A DNA stretch of 64,000 nt, from NCBI GenBank assembly GCA_000154345.1, contig DS480347.1, positions 310,001 through 374,000 of the forward strand, written 5' to 3'. The notes under the pieces were generated by a model. The model searched no databases and was not told the origin of the DNA. It saw only the letters and a list, made by a program, of their open reading frames with translations. Positions 8,152-17,663 of the stretch are shown here, in pieces. A program made the position numbers and the translations under genes. The DNA is from [Clostridium] leptum DSM 753 (GTDB lineage: Bacteria; Bacillota; Clostridia; Oscillospirales; Acutalibacteraceae). The first letter of the stretch is position 1, and each line of letters opens with the position of its first letter.

Positions 8152-9531
8152 TTGGCAGTTGAGCCTAAGGAATATACAAAGCTCGCGGCGGAAATCATGG
8201 CCGTCCGGGCGAAGAAGGAAACGCCTCTGGCGATGGTCAGAACCTACGGCTGTCAGCAGAATGTTTCCGACGGAGAGAAAATCAAGGGAATGCTTCAGCA
8301 AATGGGCTTCGGCTTTACCGAGGATCAGGAGGAAGCAGATTTTATTTTGTTTAATACCTGTGCCATCCGGGAGCACGCGGAGGACCGGATTTTCGGCAAC
8401 GTGGGAGCGCTGAAATATTTAAAGCGCAGAAATCCCTCTTTGATCATTGCCCTGTGCGGATGCATGATGGAGCAGGAGCATGTTGTGGAGCGGATCCGGA
8501 AAAGCTATCCTTTCGTCAGCCTGGTGTTTGGAACCCATTCCCTGTCGAGCTTCCCTCAGCTGGTTTACGAGACCCTTACCGGCGCCAAGAGAGTGTTTCA
8601 GCGGGGCGGGGAGGATACCATTGACGAGAATATCCCGGTGCGCCGGGATGGACGCTTCAAGGCCTGGCTTCCAGTGATGTACGGCTGTGATAATTTTTGC
8701 TCCTACTGCGTGGTTCCCTACGTCAGGGGGCGGGAGCGGAGCCGGGAGCCTGAGGCGGTGCTGAAAGAAGCCCGCCAGCTGATCGAGGGCGGCTATAAGG
8801 ATATCACCCTGCTGGGGCAGAATGTAAACTCCTACGGAAAGAATTTGCCGGAGCCGGTGAATTTCGCAAAGCTGCTCAAGGAAATCAGCGATATGGAGGG
8901 GGATTACTGGCTGCGGTTTATGACCAGCCACCCCAAGGACTGCACCAAAGAGCTGATCGACGTGATGGCTTCTTCGGGACATATCGCAAAACATCTGCAT
9001 CTCCCCTTCCAGTCGGGCAACAACCGGGTGCTGAAGGAGATGAACCGGCGCTATACTCGGGAGCAGTATTTGGAAATCATCCGCTACGCCAGGGAGAAGA
9101 TGCCCGGCCTTTCCATCACCAGCGATGTCATCGTCGGCTTTCCGGGAGAGACCTATGAGGAATTTCAGGACACGCTTTCCCTGATCCGGGAGGTAGGGTT
9201 TACCGCGCTGTACACCTTTATCTTTTCCCCAAGAAAGGGAACGCCGGCGGCAGGAATGTCGGACCCGGTGTCCCACAAGGAAAAGACCCGGTGGTTCGCG
9301 GAGCTGTTAAAGGTTCAGGAGGAGATTTCCGTCAGGCGCTGCGCCTCGATGGTGGGGAAAACCGTCCGGGGCCTCGTGGAGGAGGAAGCCTCCAAGCCTG
9401 GCGTGCTGAATGCCCGAACAGAGGAAAACGTTACGGTGGAAATCCCCGGCGGTCCGGAAATGATCGGCAGCTTTCGGAATATTTTGGTCACTGACGCGGG
9501 AAACTGGGTTTTAAAGGGAAACTGTATATAA
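8152..9531 (+). CDS. miaB: tRNA-2-methylthio-N6-dimethylallyladenosine synthase MiaB
   Basis: A radical SAM methylthiotransferase that adds the 2-methylthio group to i6A37 of tRNA. The 459-residue protein has the N-terminal MTTase domain opening with TYGCQQNVSDGEKI (first cluster Cys C34), the radical SAM motif CDNFCSYC (C179, C183, C186) and a C-terminal TRAM region. The QQN form of the first motif and the VPYVRGRERSR stretch distinguish MiaB from RimO, which is also in this window. I chose TTG 8152 because GAGGTG ends 6 nt upstream; GTG 8143 would overlap that site. Its substrate is made by MiaA, encoded farther down the same strand. Confidence 0.95.
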   Translation: MAVEPKEYTKLAAEIMAVRAKKETPLAMVRTYGCQQNVSDGEKIKGMLQQMGFGFTEDQEEADFILFNTCAIREHAEDRIFGNVGALKYLKRRNPSLIIALCGCMMEQEHVVERIRKSYPFVSLVFGTHSLSSFPQLVYETLTGAKRVFQRGGEDTIDENIPVRRDGRFKAWLPVMYGCDNFCSYCVVPYVRGRERSREPEAVLKEARQLIEGGYKDITLLGQNVNSYGKNLPEPVNFAKLLKEISDMEGDYWLRFMTSHPKDCTKELIDVMASSGHIAKHLHLPFQSGNNRVLKEMNRRYTREQYLEIIRYAREKMPGLSITSDVIVGFPGETYEEFQDTLSLIREVGFTALYTFIFSPRKGTPAAGMSDPVSHKEKTRWFAELLKVQEEISVRRCASMVGKTVRGLVEEEASKPGVLNARTEENVTVEIPGGPEMIGSFRNILVTDAGNWVLKGNCI

Positions 9532-9580
9532 TTTCAGCTGCGAATTTATATAGAAAATAAAAAATTTGGAGGACTAACAA

Positions 9581-9985
9581 ATGGATATCATTGAGCAAGC
9601 GAGAGAACTGGGACGGCAGATTCAGAAAGACGACCGTTATCTGAAGGTGCAGATCGCCCAGCAGAACAGCGATAACGATAAGGAGCTTCAGGCTCTGATC
9701 GGCGAGTTCAATTTAAAAAGAATGAATATTAACACCGAGGCTCAAAAGGAGGACCGCAGCGAGGAAAAGCTTCAGAAGCTCAACCAGGAGCTGCGCGCCT
9801 GCTATGCCTCGATCATGAAGAACGAAAATATGGCGGCTTACAATATGGCTCGCCAGGAGCTGGACGCCCTTCTTAACCGGGTGAACGCCATTATTATGCA
9901 AAGCGCCCAGGGAGAAGATCCGGATACTACCGACTACCAGGAGTCCTGCGGCGGCAACTGCGCCTCCTGCGGCGGCTGCCACTGA
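9581..9985 (+). CDS. ylbF: YlbF/YmcA-family protein with Cys-rich C-terminal tail
   Basis: A 134-residue, mostly helical protein of the YlbF/YmcA (Com_YlbF) family, with a charged coiled region at about residues 35-75. In Bacillus the YlbF-YmcA-YaaT complex binds [4Fe-4S] clusters and steers RNase Y-dependent mRNA maturation, competence and sporulation. Here the last 12 residues are CGGNCASCGGCH, four cysteines that could themselves bind a metal or Fe-S cluster. The ATG follows GGAGG by 7 nt, about 50 bp after miaB, so the two are probably co-transcribed. The family call rests on length, fold pattern and this miaB-ylbF-mutS order. Confidence 0.8.
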   Translation: MDIIEQARELGRQIQKDDRYLKVQIAQQNSDNDKELQALIGEFNLKRMNINTEAQKEDRSEEKLQKLNQELRACYASIMKNENMAAYNMARQELDALLNRVNAIIMQSAQGEDPDTTDYQESCGGNCASCGGCH

Positions 9986-10004
9986 TTCGCCGTATCATTA
10001 AGCA

Positions 10005-10030
10005 GCGCGGGAAGCAGCCGCTTCCCGCGC
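10005..10030 (+). terminator. GC-rich hairpin between ylbF and mutS
   Basis: A 10-bp perfect stem GCGCGGGAAG / CTTCCCGCGC with a 6-nt loop. No T run follows, so it may be a weak terminator or an mRNA stability element rather than a full stop. Confidence 0.5.
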
Positions 10031-10061
10031 CCTAAAGAATTTTGAAGGGAGAAATACAATC

Positions 10062-12683
10062 ATGGCCGAACTGTCGCCAATGATGCAGCAATATCAGAAA
10101 ATCAAGGCGGAAAACCAGGGGGCTATTTTGTTTTTCCGCCTTGGAGATTTTTATGAAATGTTCTTTGACGACGCGGTGCTGGCGTCGAAGGAACTGGAAC
10201 TGACCCTTACCGCGAGAGACTGCGGACAAAATAAAAAGGCGCCCATGTGCGGCGTTCCCTACCACAGCAGCGAAAGCTATATCGCCAGGCTGATTTCCAA
10301 AGGCTATAAGGTGGCCATCTGTGAGCAGATGGAGGATCCCGCCCTGGCGAAGGGGCTGGTAAAACGGGATATTATCCGTGTAGTCACCCCTGGTACTGTC
10401 TTAGAGGGCAGTATGCTGGACGAGGGCAAAAATAATTTTATCTGCTCTATTTACGCCATAGGGGACCATGCGGGCATCTGCTTCTGCGATATTTCCACCG
10501 GCGAGCTTTATTCCACCAGCCTGGATAAGGACTTGGAAAATGAGATTTTAAACGAGCTGGGCCGTTTTTCTCCCCGGGAAATTTTGATCGGCGGCGAGAC
10601 GGTGAATATGAAGAAGCTGGCTCCGTTTATCCGGGATAAGCTGTCCGCCTGCGTGGAAATGCGGGAGGATGCCGAGTTCGAGCTGGAAACCTGCCGCAGG
10701 ACCGTGCTGGAGCAGTTTAAAAAGGAAACGCTGGATGATCTGGGAATGGAGGGGCAGGACCAGGCGGTTTCCGCTCTGGGAGCCCTGCTCAATTACCTTA
10801 AGGATACCCAGCGGAAGGTGCCCTTAAAAATAAACCGGATTGAAAATTATACCCAGGCCCAGTTTATGGGTATAGACCTTAACACCCGGCGGAATCTGGA
10901 GCTGCTGGAAACCATGCGGAACAAGGAGAAGAGAGGCTCTCTGCTGTGGGTGCTGGATCAGACTAAAACCGCTATGGGAAAGCGGCTTCTCCGCACCTGG
11001 ATCGAGCAGCCGCTGTTAAGCTGCGGAAAGATTATCCGCCGGCAGAACGCGGTGGAGGAGCTTTACTGCGACCCGTTCTTGTGCGGAAACCTGGCGGATC
11101 AGCTCACCGGGGTTTTTGATTTGCAGCGCCTGATCACCAGAATCGTTTACGGCACCGCCAACGGCCGGGAGCTTCGTTCCCTGTCCGCTACCATCGGCTT
11201 GCTGCCGGAGCTGAAAAAAATGCTGGAAAACCGGAAATCCGAGCTGCTGCAAAGCATTTACGAGGATTTGGATACTTTAGAGGATGTCCATGACCTGATT
11301 GAAGGCTCGATTGTAGACGACCCGCCCTTCTCCGTACGGGAAGGCGGCATCATCCGGGAGGGCTACAATCAGGAGGTGGACGAGCTCAGAAAGGACATGA
11401 CCGGCGGCAAGGACTATGTGGCCGCCATCGAGAAGCGGGAACGGGAGAAAACCGGGATTCCCAAGCTTCGGGTAGGCTATAACCGGGTGTTCGGCTATTA
11501 TCTGGAGGTCACCAACTCCTACAAGGATCAGGTGCCGGACAGCTACATAAGAAAGCAGACTCTGACCAACTGCGAGCGTTACGTGACTCAGGAGCTGAAA
11601 GACCTGGAGGGCCGGATTTTAGGCGCTAAGGACCGGTGCGTACAGTTGGAATACCGTCTGTTTGACGATATCCGCACTACGGTGTCCGCCCAGCAGGAGC
11701 GGGTGCAGAAAACCTCAAACGCCATCGCCCAGCTGGATGTTCTATGCTCCTTCGCCCGGGTAGCGGTAAAAAACCAGTATTGCCGCCCGGAGGTCAATTT
11801 AAGCGGGAAAATTGTACTGAAGGAAAGCCGCCATCCGGTGGTGGAGCTGCTTTCCGACGCATCGCCCTTTGTGCCCAACGACGCGCTGCTGGATCAGGAC
11901 GAAAACAGAGTGCTGGTGATTACCGGCCCGAATATGGCGGGAAAATCCACCTATATGCGGCAGATCGCCCTGATTGCGCTGATGGCCCAGCTGGGCAGCT
12001 TTGTGCCGGCAGCTTCGGCGGAGATCGGCCTGGTGGATCAGATTTTCACCCGGGTAGGCGCCTCCGATGACCTGGCGTCGGGCCAGTCTACCTTTATGGT
12101 GGAAATGAACGAGGTGGCAGATATCCTAAAGCGCGCCACCTCCAACAGCCTTTTGGTGCTGGATGAAATCGGAAGGGGCACCTCTACCTTCGACGGCATG
12201 AGCATCGCCAGAGCGGTGCTGGAGTTTGTTGTGGATAAGCGGAAGCTGGGAGCGAAAACCCTGTTCGCCACCCATTACCACGAGCTGACGGAAATGGAAG
12301 AACTGATGGACGGCGTGAAAAATTACAGCATCGCCGTGAAAAAGAGAGGCGACGATATCACTTTCCTGCGCCGGATTATCCGGGGAGGGGCGGATGACAG
12401 CTACGGCATTGAGGTAGCAAAGCTGGCGGGCCTTCCTCAGCCGGTCATCAACCGCGCCAAGCAGGTGCTGAAGGAGCTGGAAACAGGCCAGGAGGTCACT
12501 CCGAAAACGAAAGCTCCGAAAAAGGCGCGAAAGGAAGAACCGCCGGCGCCTCAGATTTCTCTGCTCCCCAGCGCGGAGTCGGAAATTGAGGAACGGCTGA
12601 AAAAGGTGGACGTCAATACCCTGACTCCCATTGAGGCTATGAATTTACTGTTTGAGCTGGCGAAAATGGCCAAGGAAGGCTAG
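10062..12683 (+). CDS. mutS: DNA mismatch repair protein MutS
   Basis: The mismatch-recognition ATPase, 873 residues, of normal MutS1 length. The N-terminal mismatch-binding motif is GDFYEMFFDDA (about residues 30-40), the Walker A is GPNMAGKST (about 621-629), and DEIGRGTSTFDG forms the Walker B and signature region. A charged Lys/Pro-rich linker near 805-825 precedes a C-terminal helical segment. It slides as a clamp on DNA and recruits MutL, whose gene follows after 366 bp. ATG 10062 has AGGGAG about 10 nt upstream. Confidence 0.97.
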   Translation: MAELSPMMQQYQKIKAENQGAILFFRLGDFYEMFFDDAVLASKELELTLTARDCGQNKKAPMCGVPYHSSESYIARLISKGYKVAICEQMEDPALAKGLVKRDIIRVVTPGTVLEGSMLDEGKNNFICSIYAIGDHAGICFCDISTGELYSTSLDKDLENEILNELGRFSPREILIGGETVNMKKLAPFIRDKLSACVEMREDAEFELETCRRTVLEQFKKETLDDLGMEGQDQAVSALGALLNYLKDTQRKVPLKINRIENYTQAQFMGIDLNTRRNLELLETMRNKEKRGSLLWVLDQTKTAMGKRLLRTWIEQPLLSCGKIIRRQNAVEELYCDPFLCGNLADQLTGVFDLQRLITRIVYGTANGRELRSLSATIGLLPELKKMLENRKSELLQSIYEDLDTLEDVHDLIEGSIVDDPPFSVREGGIIREGYNQEVDELRKDMTGGKDYVAAIEKREREKTGIPKLRVGYNRVFGYYLEVTNSYKDQVPDSYIRKQTLTNCERYVTQELKDLEGRILGAKDRCVQLEYRLFDDIRTTVSAQQERVQKTSNAIAQLDVLCSFARVAVKNQYCRPEVNLSGKIVLKESRHPVVELLSDASPFVPNDALLDQDENRVLVITGPNMAGKSTYMRQIALIALMAQLGSFVPAASAEIGLVDQIFTRVGASDDLASGQSTFMVEMNEVADILKRATSNSLLVLDEIGRGTSTFDGMSIARAVLEFVVDKRKLGAKTLFATHYHELTEMEELMDGVKNYSIAVKKRGDDITFLRRIIRGGADDSYGIEVAKLAGLPQPVINRAKQVLKELETGQEVTPKTKAPKKARKEEPPAPQISLLPSAESEIEERLKKVDVNTLTPIEAMNLLFELAKMAKEG

Positions 12684-13049
12684 TGCGCCCGCGGCTTTCC
12701 GGACAGAAGCGGGGTGTGGGGACACAGAGCTTTCCGCTTTCGGTTTTTTCTTCTTCAAACAGTTTTTTAGCCGTTAAGAAGTGGAAACGCAGGGGCTCAG
12801 CCGAAAAATAAAACGCTGGCTTGGCTTTCGCTGATTTGAATTCGCGCCATGGAAAGCGCCAGGCCGGAGCGGATAGGCGGAATCATATGCGGTTCAGGCG
12901 GAGAGGATTCGCTTTAAAAATCAGGCGCGTTCGGCGGCCTGAGGGTAAATCGGCAGCCTGCCAGCTGTGCGGAGAGGAAAAACCTATAGAGAATGTTTTA
13001 TGAACACCAGTGAGAACCATTTTTATCTTAAAGAAAAGGAGGCGGTTTC
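12684..13049. other. Intergenic interval between mutS and mutL
   Basis: 366 bp with no convincing gene or promoter. One 60-codon frame (12821-13003) is Arg-rich, lacks a ribosome binding site and looks spurious. The last 20 bp hold the strong AAAGGAGG site of mutL. Confidence 0.5.
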
Positions 13050-15293
13050 ATGGCGAAGATCCATGTGCTGGAGAAACACGTAGCGGAGCTGATCGCCGCT
13101 GGAGAGGTCGTGGAGCGGCCTTCTTCCGTCATCAAGGAGCTGGTGGAAAATTCTATTGACGCCGGCGCCACCACGATTTCCGTGGAAATCCAGCGCGGCG
13201 GCATCGCCTATATGCGGGTGACGGATAACGGCGGCGGCATCGCCAGAGAGGATGTGCCCAAAGCCTTTCTCCGCAACGCGACCAGTAAGGTGGAATCAGC
13301 GGAGGATCTGGATGGCATCGGAACCCTGGGCTTCCGGGGAGAGGCGCTGGCCTCTATCTGCGCTGTCAGCAGGGTGACCTTGCTGACCAGAACAGAGGAG
13401 GAGCTGGCGGGCACCAGCTATCAGATCGAGGGCGGCGAGGAGCTTGCCTTGGAGGATGCGGGCTGCGCGAAGGGCTGCACAATCGTGGTTCGGGATCTGT
13501 TTTATAACACGCCCGCCAGAATGAAATTTTTAAAAAAGGATGTTTCCGAGGCTAACGCCGTGGCCGGGGTAATGGACCGGGCGGCTTTGTCCCATCCGGA
13601 AATTTCTTTCCGCTTTGTCCGGGACCATAAGGAAACCCTGTCCACTCCCGGAGACCGCCAGCTAAGGTCCTGTATCTACGCGGTTTACGGAAAGGATTTT
13701 ACCGCCGGCCTGATCCCGGTGGACTACGCTTACAACGGCATTAAGGTACGGGGCTTTATTTCCAAGCCCTCGGCGGCGCGGCCTAACCGAAGTATGCAGC
13801 ATTTTTTCATAAACGGTCGGTTTGTTAAAAGCAAAACCGCCATGGTTGCCTTAGAGCAGGCCTTTAAAGGATCGATTATGGCGGGCAAATTTCCAAGCTG
13901 CGTTCTCCATCTTTCCGTGCCCTGGGAGGCGGTGGATGTCAACGTTCATCCCTCAAAAATTGAAGTGCGGTTTCTCAATGAAAAGCCGATTTTCGACGCC
14001 GTTTACCATGGGGTGAAAAGCGCCTTGCTGTCCGGCGACCAGCGAAAGGAAATGATTCTTCCGCGGCCGAAGCTTGATCCGCCGGCGTCTCAGCCGGAGC
14101 AGATCAGGCTGGCGGCCAAGCCGGCTATCGGGTCTGCGGCTCAGGAGACCGCCGAAAAGGAGGCCCGTCTGTTAACGTCTCAGACCGAACAGGCCCCCAA
14201 TTCCTCCCTTGGCGCTTATGAGAAAGTTGTGAGCAGCTCCGCAGGCCGGCTCGCCCAGCCCCAGCAGGCGCCGCTGGGGAAAGCGCCGGATAAGGCCTTT
14301 CCTCAAACCGCTTCCGGACCGGCTGTTGCCGGTACCTCCCATATCGGTGAAAATGCAGCCGATAAAAAGCCTCCTTCTTCGCTTCCGGGCATAGGGGCGG
14401 CCGGGAGAATACCGGTTCCCTATGAGGAAAACGAGCCGGAGATTTATCTGCCGGTAAAACGGCAGACTGCCATACCCGCTGTGCGCGACTTTATTTCCAG
14501 CCCTTTTTCTTTTTCGGATGAAGCGTCTAAGCCGAAGGCCGCAGGGGAAGCTCCTGGGGATACCGGCTTTGAGGCAGCGGCGGCTGACAGAGGCCGAAAG
14601 GCGGAGCCTAAGGCCCAGGAGCTTTCGGAAGAAGCAGCCGGAGAGAAGCCTGAAAGCAGCAGACAGGCAGCGGCGGCGGAGCCGCCCCGGGAAGAGGCTG
14701 GGCTTCAGCCCTTCGGGGAAAAGAGGCAGCGTCTGGTGGGAGAGGCGTTTCGCACCTATTTGATCATCGAATACGGCGATGATGAGCTGCTGCTGATCGA
14801 TAAGCATGCCGCCCACGAGCGGATTTTATATGAAAAGCTGAAAAAAGAAAGCGGAAAAAGCTGCGCCCAGTATTTGCTGGAGCCGATTCCGGTAACCTTG
14901 GATAAAAATGAGTACGCGGCGGTGCTGGAAAACCAAAAGCTGTTTTGGGAGGCCGGCTTTGAGGTCGAGGATTTCGGCGGAGGCTCCGTGCTGGTAAGAA
15001 GCGCGCCGCTTTCCCTGGAGCAGGAGGATATCGCCTCCTCTTTGATGGAAATCGCCGGGCACCTTTTAGAGAATAAAACAGATATGTCCACGGAAAAGCT
15101 GGATTGGCTGTACCACAACATCGCCTGCCGGGCTGCGGTCAAGGCGGGACAGATTACCTCCGATCAGGAACTGATCGCTCTGGCGGTGGCGCTGCGGGAA
15201 AATCCGGAGATCCGGTACTGCCCTCACGGCAGGCCGGTTTCCATCACGCTGAAAAAGCGGGAAATCGAAAAACAATTTGGCAGGATTCAATGA
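13050..15293 (+). CDS. mutL: DNA mismatch repair endonuclease MutL
   Basis: 747 residues: an N-terminal GHKL ATPase domain (about 1-330, with ELVENSIDAGA, DNGGGI and GFRGEALASI), a long Ala/Pro/Glu-rich linker (about 340-560), and a C-terminal dimerisation domain. The latter carries the endonuclease motif DKHAAHERILYE (D584), the ACRAAVKAG motif and CPHGRP near the end, so this is the nicking type found in bacteria lacking MutH. It nicks the daughter strand after MutS loading. ATG 13050 is preceded by AAAGGAGG. The linker is long for the family but low in complexity. The stop overlaps miaA. Confidence 0.96.
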   Translation: MAKIHVLEKHVAELIAAGEVVERPSSVIKELVENSIDAGATTISVEIQRGGIAYMRVTDNGGGIAREDVPKAFLRNATSKVESAEDLDGIGTLGFRGEALASICAVSRVTLLTRTEEELAGTSYQIEGGEELALEDAGCAKGCTIVVRDLFYNTPARMKFLKKDVSEANAVAGVMDRAALSHPEISFRFVRDHKETLSTPGDRQLRSCIYAVYGKDFTAGLIPVDYAYNGIKVRGFISKPSAARPNRSMQHFFINGRFVKSKTAMVALEQAFKGSIMAGKFPSCVLHLSVPWEAVDVNVHPSKIEVRFLNEKPIFDAVYHGVKSALLSGDQRKEMILPRPKLDPPASQPEQIRLAAKPAIGSAAQETAEKEARLLTSQTEQAPNSSLGAYEKVVSSSAGRLAQPQQAPLGKAPDKAFPQTASGPAVAGTSHIGENAADKKPPSSLPGIGAAGRIPVPYEENEPEIYLPVKRQTAIPAVRDFISSPFSFSDEASKPKAAGEAPGDTGFEAAAADRGRKAEPKAQELSEEAAGEKPESSRQAAAAEPPREEAGLQPFGEKRQRLVGEAFRTYLIIEYGDDELLLIDKHAAHERILYEKLKKESGKSCAQYLLEPIPVTLDKNEYAAVLENQKLFWEAGFEVEDFGGGSVLVRSAPLSLEQEDIASSLMEIAGHLLENKTDMSTEKLDWLYHNIACRAAVKAGQITSDQELIALAVALRENPEIRYCPHGRPVSITLKKREIEKQFGRIQ

Positions 15294-16243
15294 TGAGCAA
15301 TGAAAAATTTCCATTGATATGCGTGGTAGGCCCGACAGCCTCAGGAAAAACCGGCCTAGCGGCGGCGCTCGCCCAGAGACTGGACGGAGAGGTGGTGTCC
15401 GCCGACTCTATGCAGATCTATCAGGGAATGTCCATCGGAACGGCGAAGCCGGCAGTGGAAGAGATGCGTGGAATTCCCCACCATATGATAGATTTTTTAT
15501 CTCCCAAGGAACGGTTCAGCGTGGCGGATTACGCTGCTATGGCTCGAAAAGCAATACTGGATATTCACAAAAGGGGAAGGCTCCCAATACTGGCAGGAGG
15601 CACCGGCCTGTATGTGCAGGCAGTCACAGAGGGGATCCTTTTTCAGGAGGAACCAGAAAACCCGGAAATCCGGCGCCGTCTGGAGCGGCGGGCAGAAGAG
15701 AAAGGCGCTGCGGATCTATTTCGGGAGCTGCAGGCGGTCGATCCTCCGTCGGCGGAGCGAATTGACCGGAACAATGAAAAACGAGTGCTCAGAGCGCTTG
15801 AGATTTACTATCTCACAGGAGAAACCATGACGGAACGATTGAAGCGTTCCCGCGCCGGCGAGCTGCCCTTCCAGCCGGTGCTGATCGGTCTCAGCTTTTC
15901 TGACCGGCAGAAGCTTTACGCCCGGATTGAGCAAAGAGTGGACCAAATGATGGAAAGAGGTTTGCTGGAGGAGGCCGGGCGGGTTTTGCAGGATTTAGGG
16001 ATTACTGCCTCAGGCGCCATAGGCTATAAAGAGTTTTTACCCTATTTTCAAGGAACCGCTTCCCTGGAGGAAGCGGTGGAGCAGCTCAAGCGGGATACCC
16101 GAAGATACGCCAAGCGCCAGCTTACCTGGTTTAAGCGGGATGCCAGGATCCATTGGATTTTTGTGGACCAGGAGGAGGGCTTAGACGGTATTCTCCAAAA
16201 TTCACTTGCATATTTGAAAAAGCAAGGTATGATAGAAAAATAG
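15290..16243 (+). CDS. miaA: tRNA dimethylallyltransferase MiaA
   Basis: Transfers the dimethylallyl group from DMAPP to N6 of A37 in tRNAs reading UNN codons, making the substrate of MiaB. The 317-residue protein begins with the P-loop VVGPTASGKT, followed by VSADSMQIYQGM and GTAKP, and later has the LAGGTGLYVQA and GAIGYKEF motifs of the family. The start is one of two tandem ATGs (15290, 15293) overlapping the mutL stop. The upstream open frame back to 15104 lies inside mutL and is not part of the protein. hfq, a common next gene, is absent here. Confidence 0.95.
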   Translation: MMSNEKFPLICVVGPTASGKTGLAAALAQRLDGEVVSADSMQIYQGMSIGTAKPAVEEMRGIPHHMIDFLSPKERFSVADYAAMARKAILDIHKRGRLPILAGGTGLYVQAVTEGILFQEEPENPEIRRRLERRAEEKGAADLFRELQAVDPPSAERIDRNNEKRVLRALEIYYLTGETMTERLKRSRAGELPFQPVLIGLSFSDRQKLYARIEQRVDQMMERGLLEEAGRVLQDLGITASGAIGYKEFLPYFQGTASLEEAVEQLKRDTRRYAKRQLTWFKRDARIHWIFVDQEEGLDGILQNSLAYLKKQGMIEK

Positions 16244-16284
16244 AAGGACCGTTGCCCCATAGGCTTTTCTGCCGCGAGGACAAG

Positions 16285-16322
16285 CTGAAAAAAGGCGGCT
16301 TGTCACCGACGGCCTTTTCAGT
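16285..16322 (+). terminator. Hairpin after miaA, possible terminator
   Basis: An imperfect inverted repeat CTGAAAAAAGGC / GGCCTTTTCAG with a 14-nt loop, followed by a T-rich but interrupted sequence. It would end the mutL-miaA transcript. Confidence 0.5.
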
Positions 16323-16373
16323 GAACTTGTTTTGTGTTTTCGGCTGAATTAAGCGAGAAGGAGGAAGTTTCTA

Positions 16374-17663
16374 TTGAGCAATAAGGTGTTTAAACGGGTC
16401 GCGGCCACCCTCCTTGCCGTTTTGCTTCTGTTTTATGTGGGGCTTCAGATTTATAACTCCAATCACAGCAGCATCCAAACGGAGACCGCTACCTATATGA
16501 CCGCTTCGGATACCATCGAAACCACCGGCTATATCGTTCGAAACGAAACCTATTTGACCTCAGATGCCGGTGGCGTGCTGAATTACGTGCTGGAGGATGG
16601 AGAAAGCGTCAAGGAAAACGGCGTTGTGGCCCAGATTTACGCCAGCGCCGAGGATGCTTCCGCCCAGAACCAGATCAGCAAGCTTCAGGGAGAAATCGAC
16701 AATTTAGAGCGGCTCACCACAGCGGCGGATCAAATCAGCCTTTCCACCAGCCCTGACGTGATCGACGGACAAATCACGGCCCAAATCAACCAGTTTTTAT
16801 CCGTGGTGAATTCCGGCAATTATTCTGGAATCGGCGGCGCCAGGGACGAGCTGACCTATCTTTTAAATCAGCGGCAGATCATTACTGGCAAGCCCAACGG
16901 ATACACGGATAGGCTTAACGCTTTGAAATCTCAGCTGGAATCCATGAAAGCGCAGGCTGCCGGGCCTATCGGCACGGTGAATTCTCCGGCGGCGGGCTAC
17001 TTTATCGGCAGCACCGACGGCTATGAAACCTCCTTTTCCTACGACAGCGTAAAAGAGATTACCCTGGACCAGCTCGATCAGGAGCCCGTCCAGCAGCCGG
17101 TAGCCGACAATGTAGTAGGAAAGGTGGTTTCAGGCCTGAACTGGTACGTGGTGTGTAAGGTATCCGGAACAGACTCCCTTCAGCTGGAAATAGGTGAGAA
17201 GGTGGATGGGATCACAATGCCCTTCGCCTCCACCGGCAGTATACCGGCCAAGGTGGTAGCGATTAACCAGGAAAGCCGGCAGAGCGACGCGGTGGTGGTG
17301 CTGGAGTGCAGCTATATGAATAACGAGCTCAGCAAGGTTCGGAAGGAGAGCGTCCAGATTGCAGTGAACACCCATTCCGGCATTATGGTGAATAAAAAGG
17401 CCATTCACGTGGAGCCGGTGATGAAGGTCATCGACGACGGAAGCGGCAGGCAGGTAAAGCAGGAGGTCATGGTGCAGGGCGTATACGTGCTTTACGGCAG
17501 CGAGCTGGTGTTTAAGGAGATCGTCCCCCTGAGCACCTACAGCACCTTTGTGCTTTGCGACCCCAATCCGGAGGAAGACGCCACCTTTAACGGAGAAACC
17601 ATTAAGCTGTACGACGAGGTTGTAGTGGGAGGCACGGATTTATATGACGGAAAGATTGTTTGA
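16374..17663 (+). CDS. HlyD-like membrane-anchored adaptor protein
   Basis: A 429-residue protein with one N-terminal membrane helix (about residues 9-27) and a large extracytoplasmic part. A lipoyl-like half motif (GYIVRNETYL, GGVLNYVLEDGESVKENGVVAQIYA, about 52-98) and a helical hairpin (about 100-195) resemble HlyD/membrane-fusion adaptors. The start is TTG 16374, preceded by GGAGG. No pump or ABC gene is adjacent; instead it sits at the head of the yggS-sepF-ylmH-divIVA cluster, suggesting an envelope or septum-linked role in this Gram-positive rather than classic efflux. That role is inference. Confidence 0.75.
   Translation: MSNKVFKRVAATLLAVLLLFYVGLQIYNSNHSSIQTETATYMTASDTIETTGYIVRNETYLTSDAGGVLNYVLEDGESVKENGVVAQIYASAEDASAQNQISKLQGEIDNLERLTTAADQISLSTSPDVIDGQITAQINQFLSVVNSGNYSGIGGARDELTYLLNQRQIITGKPNGYTDRLNALKSQLESMKAQAAGPIGTVNSPAAGYFIGSTDGYETSFSYDSVKEITLDQLDQEPVQQPVADNVVGKVVSGLNWYVVCKVSGTDSLQLEIGEKVDGITMPFASTGSIPAKVVAINQESRQSDAVVVLECSYMNNELSKVRKESVQIAVNTHSGIMVNKKAIHVEPVMKVIDDGSGRQVKQEVMVQGVYVLYGSELVFKEIVPLSTYSTFVLCDPNPEEDATFNGETIKLYDEVVVGGTDLYDGKIV

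Noticed and set aside
7690..12710. Shared short string CCGGACAGAA in the intergenic regions near 7700 and 12700, as a possible dispersed repeat
   Set aside because: Only about 10 identical bases with poor flanks; expected by chance and from similar composition.
12821..13003. 60-codon Arg-rich frame between mutS and mutL
   Set aside because: No ribosome binding site, no motif, biased composition.
15104..15289. N-terminal extension of miaA into mutL
   Set aside because: It lies wholly within conserved mutL coding sequence and precedes the normal MiaA P-loop start.
16244..16373. hfq expected after miaA
   Set aside because: The interval is 130 bp with a hairpin and no hfq-like frame.
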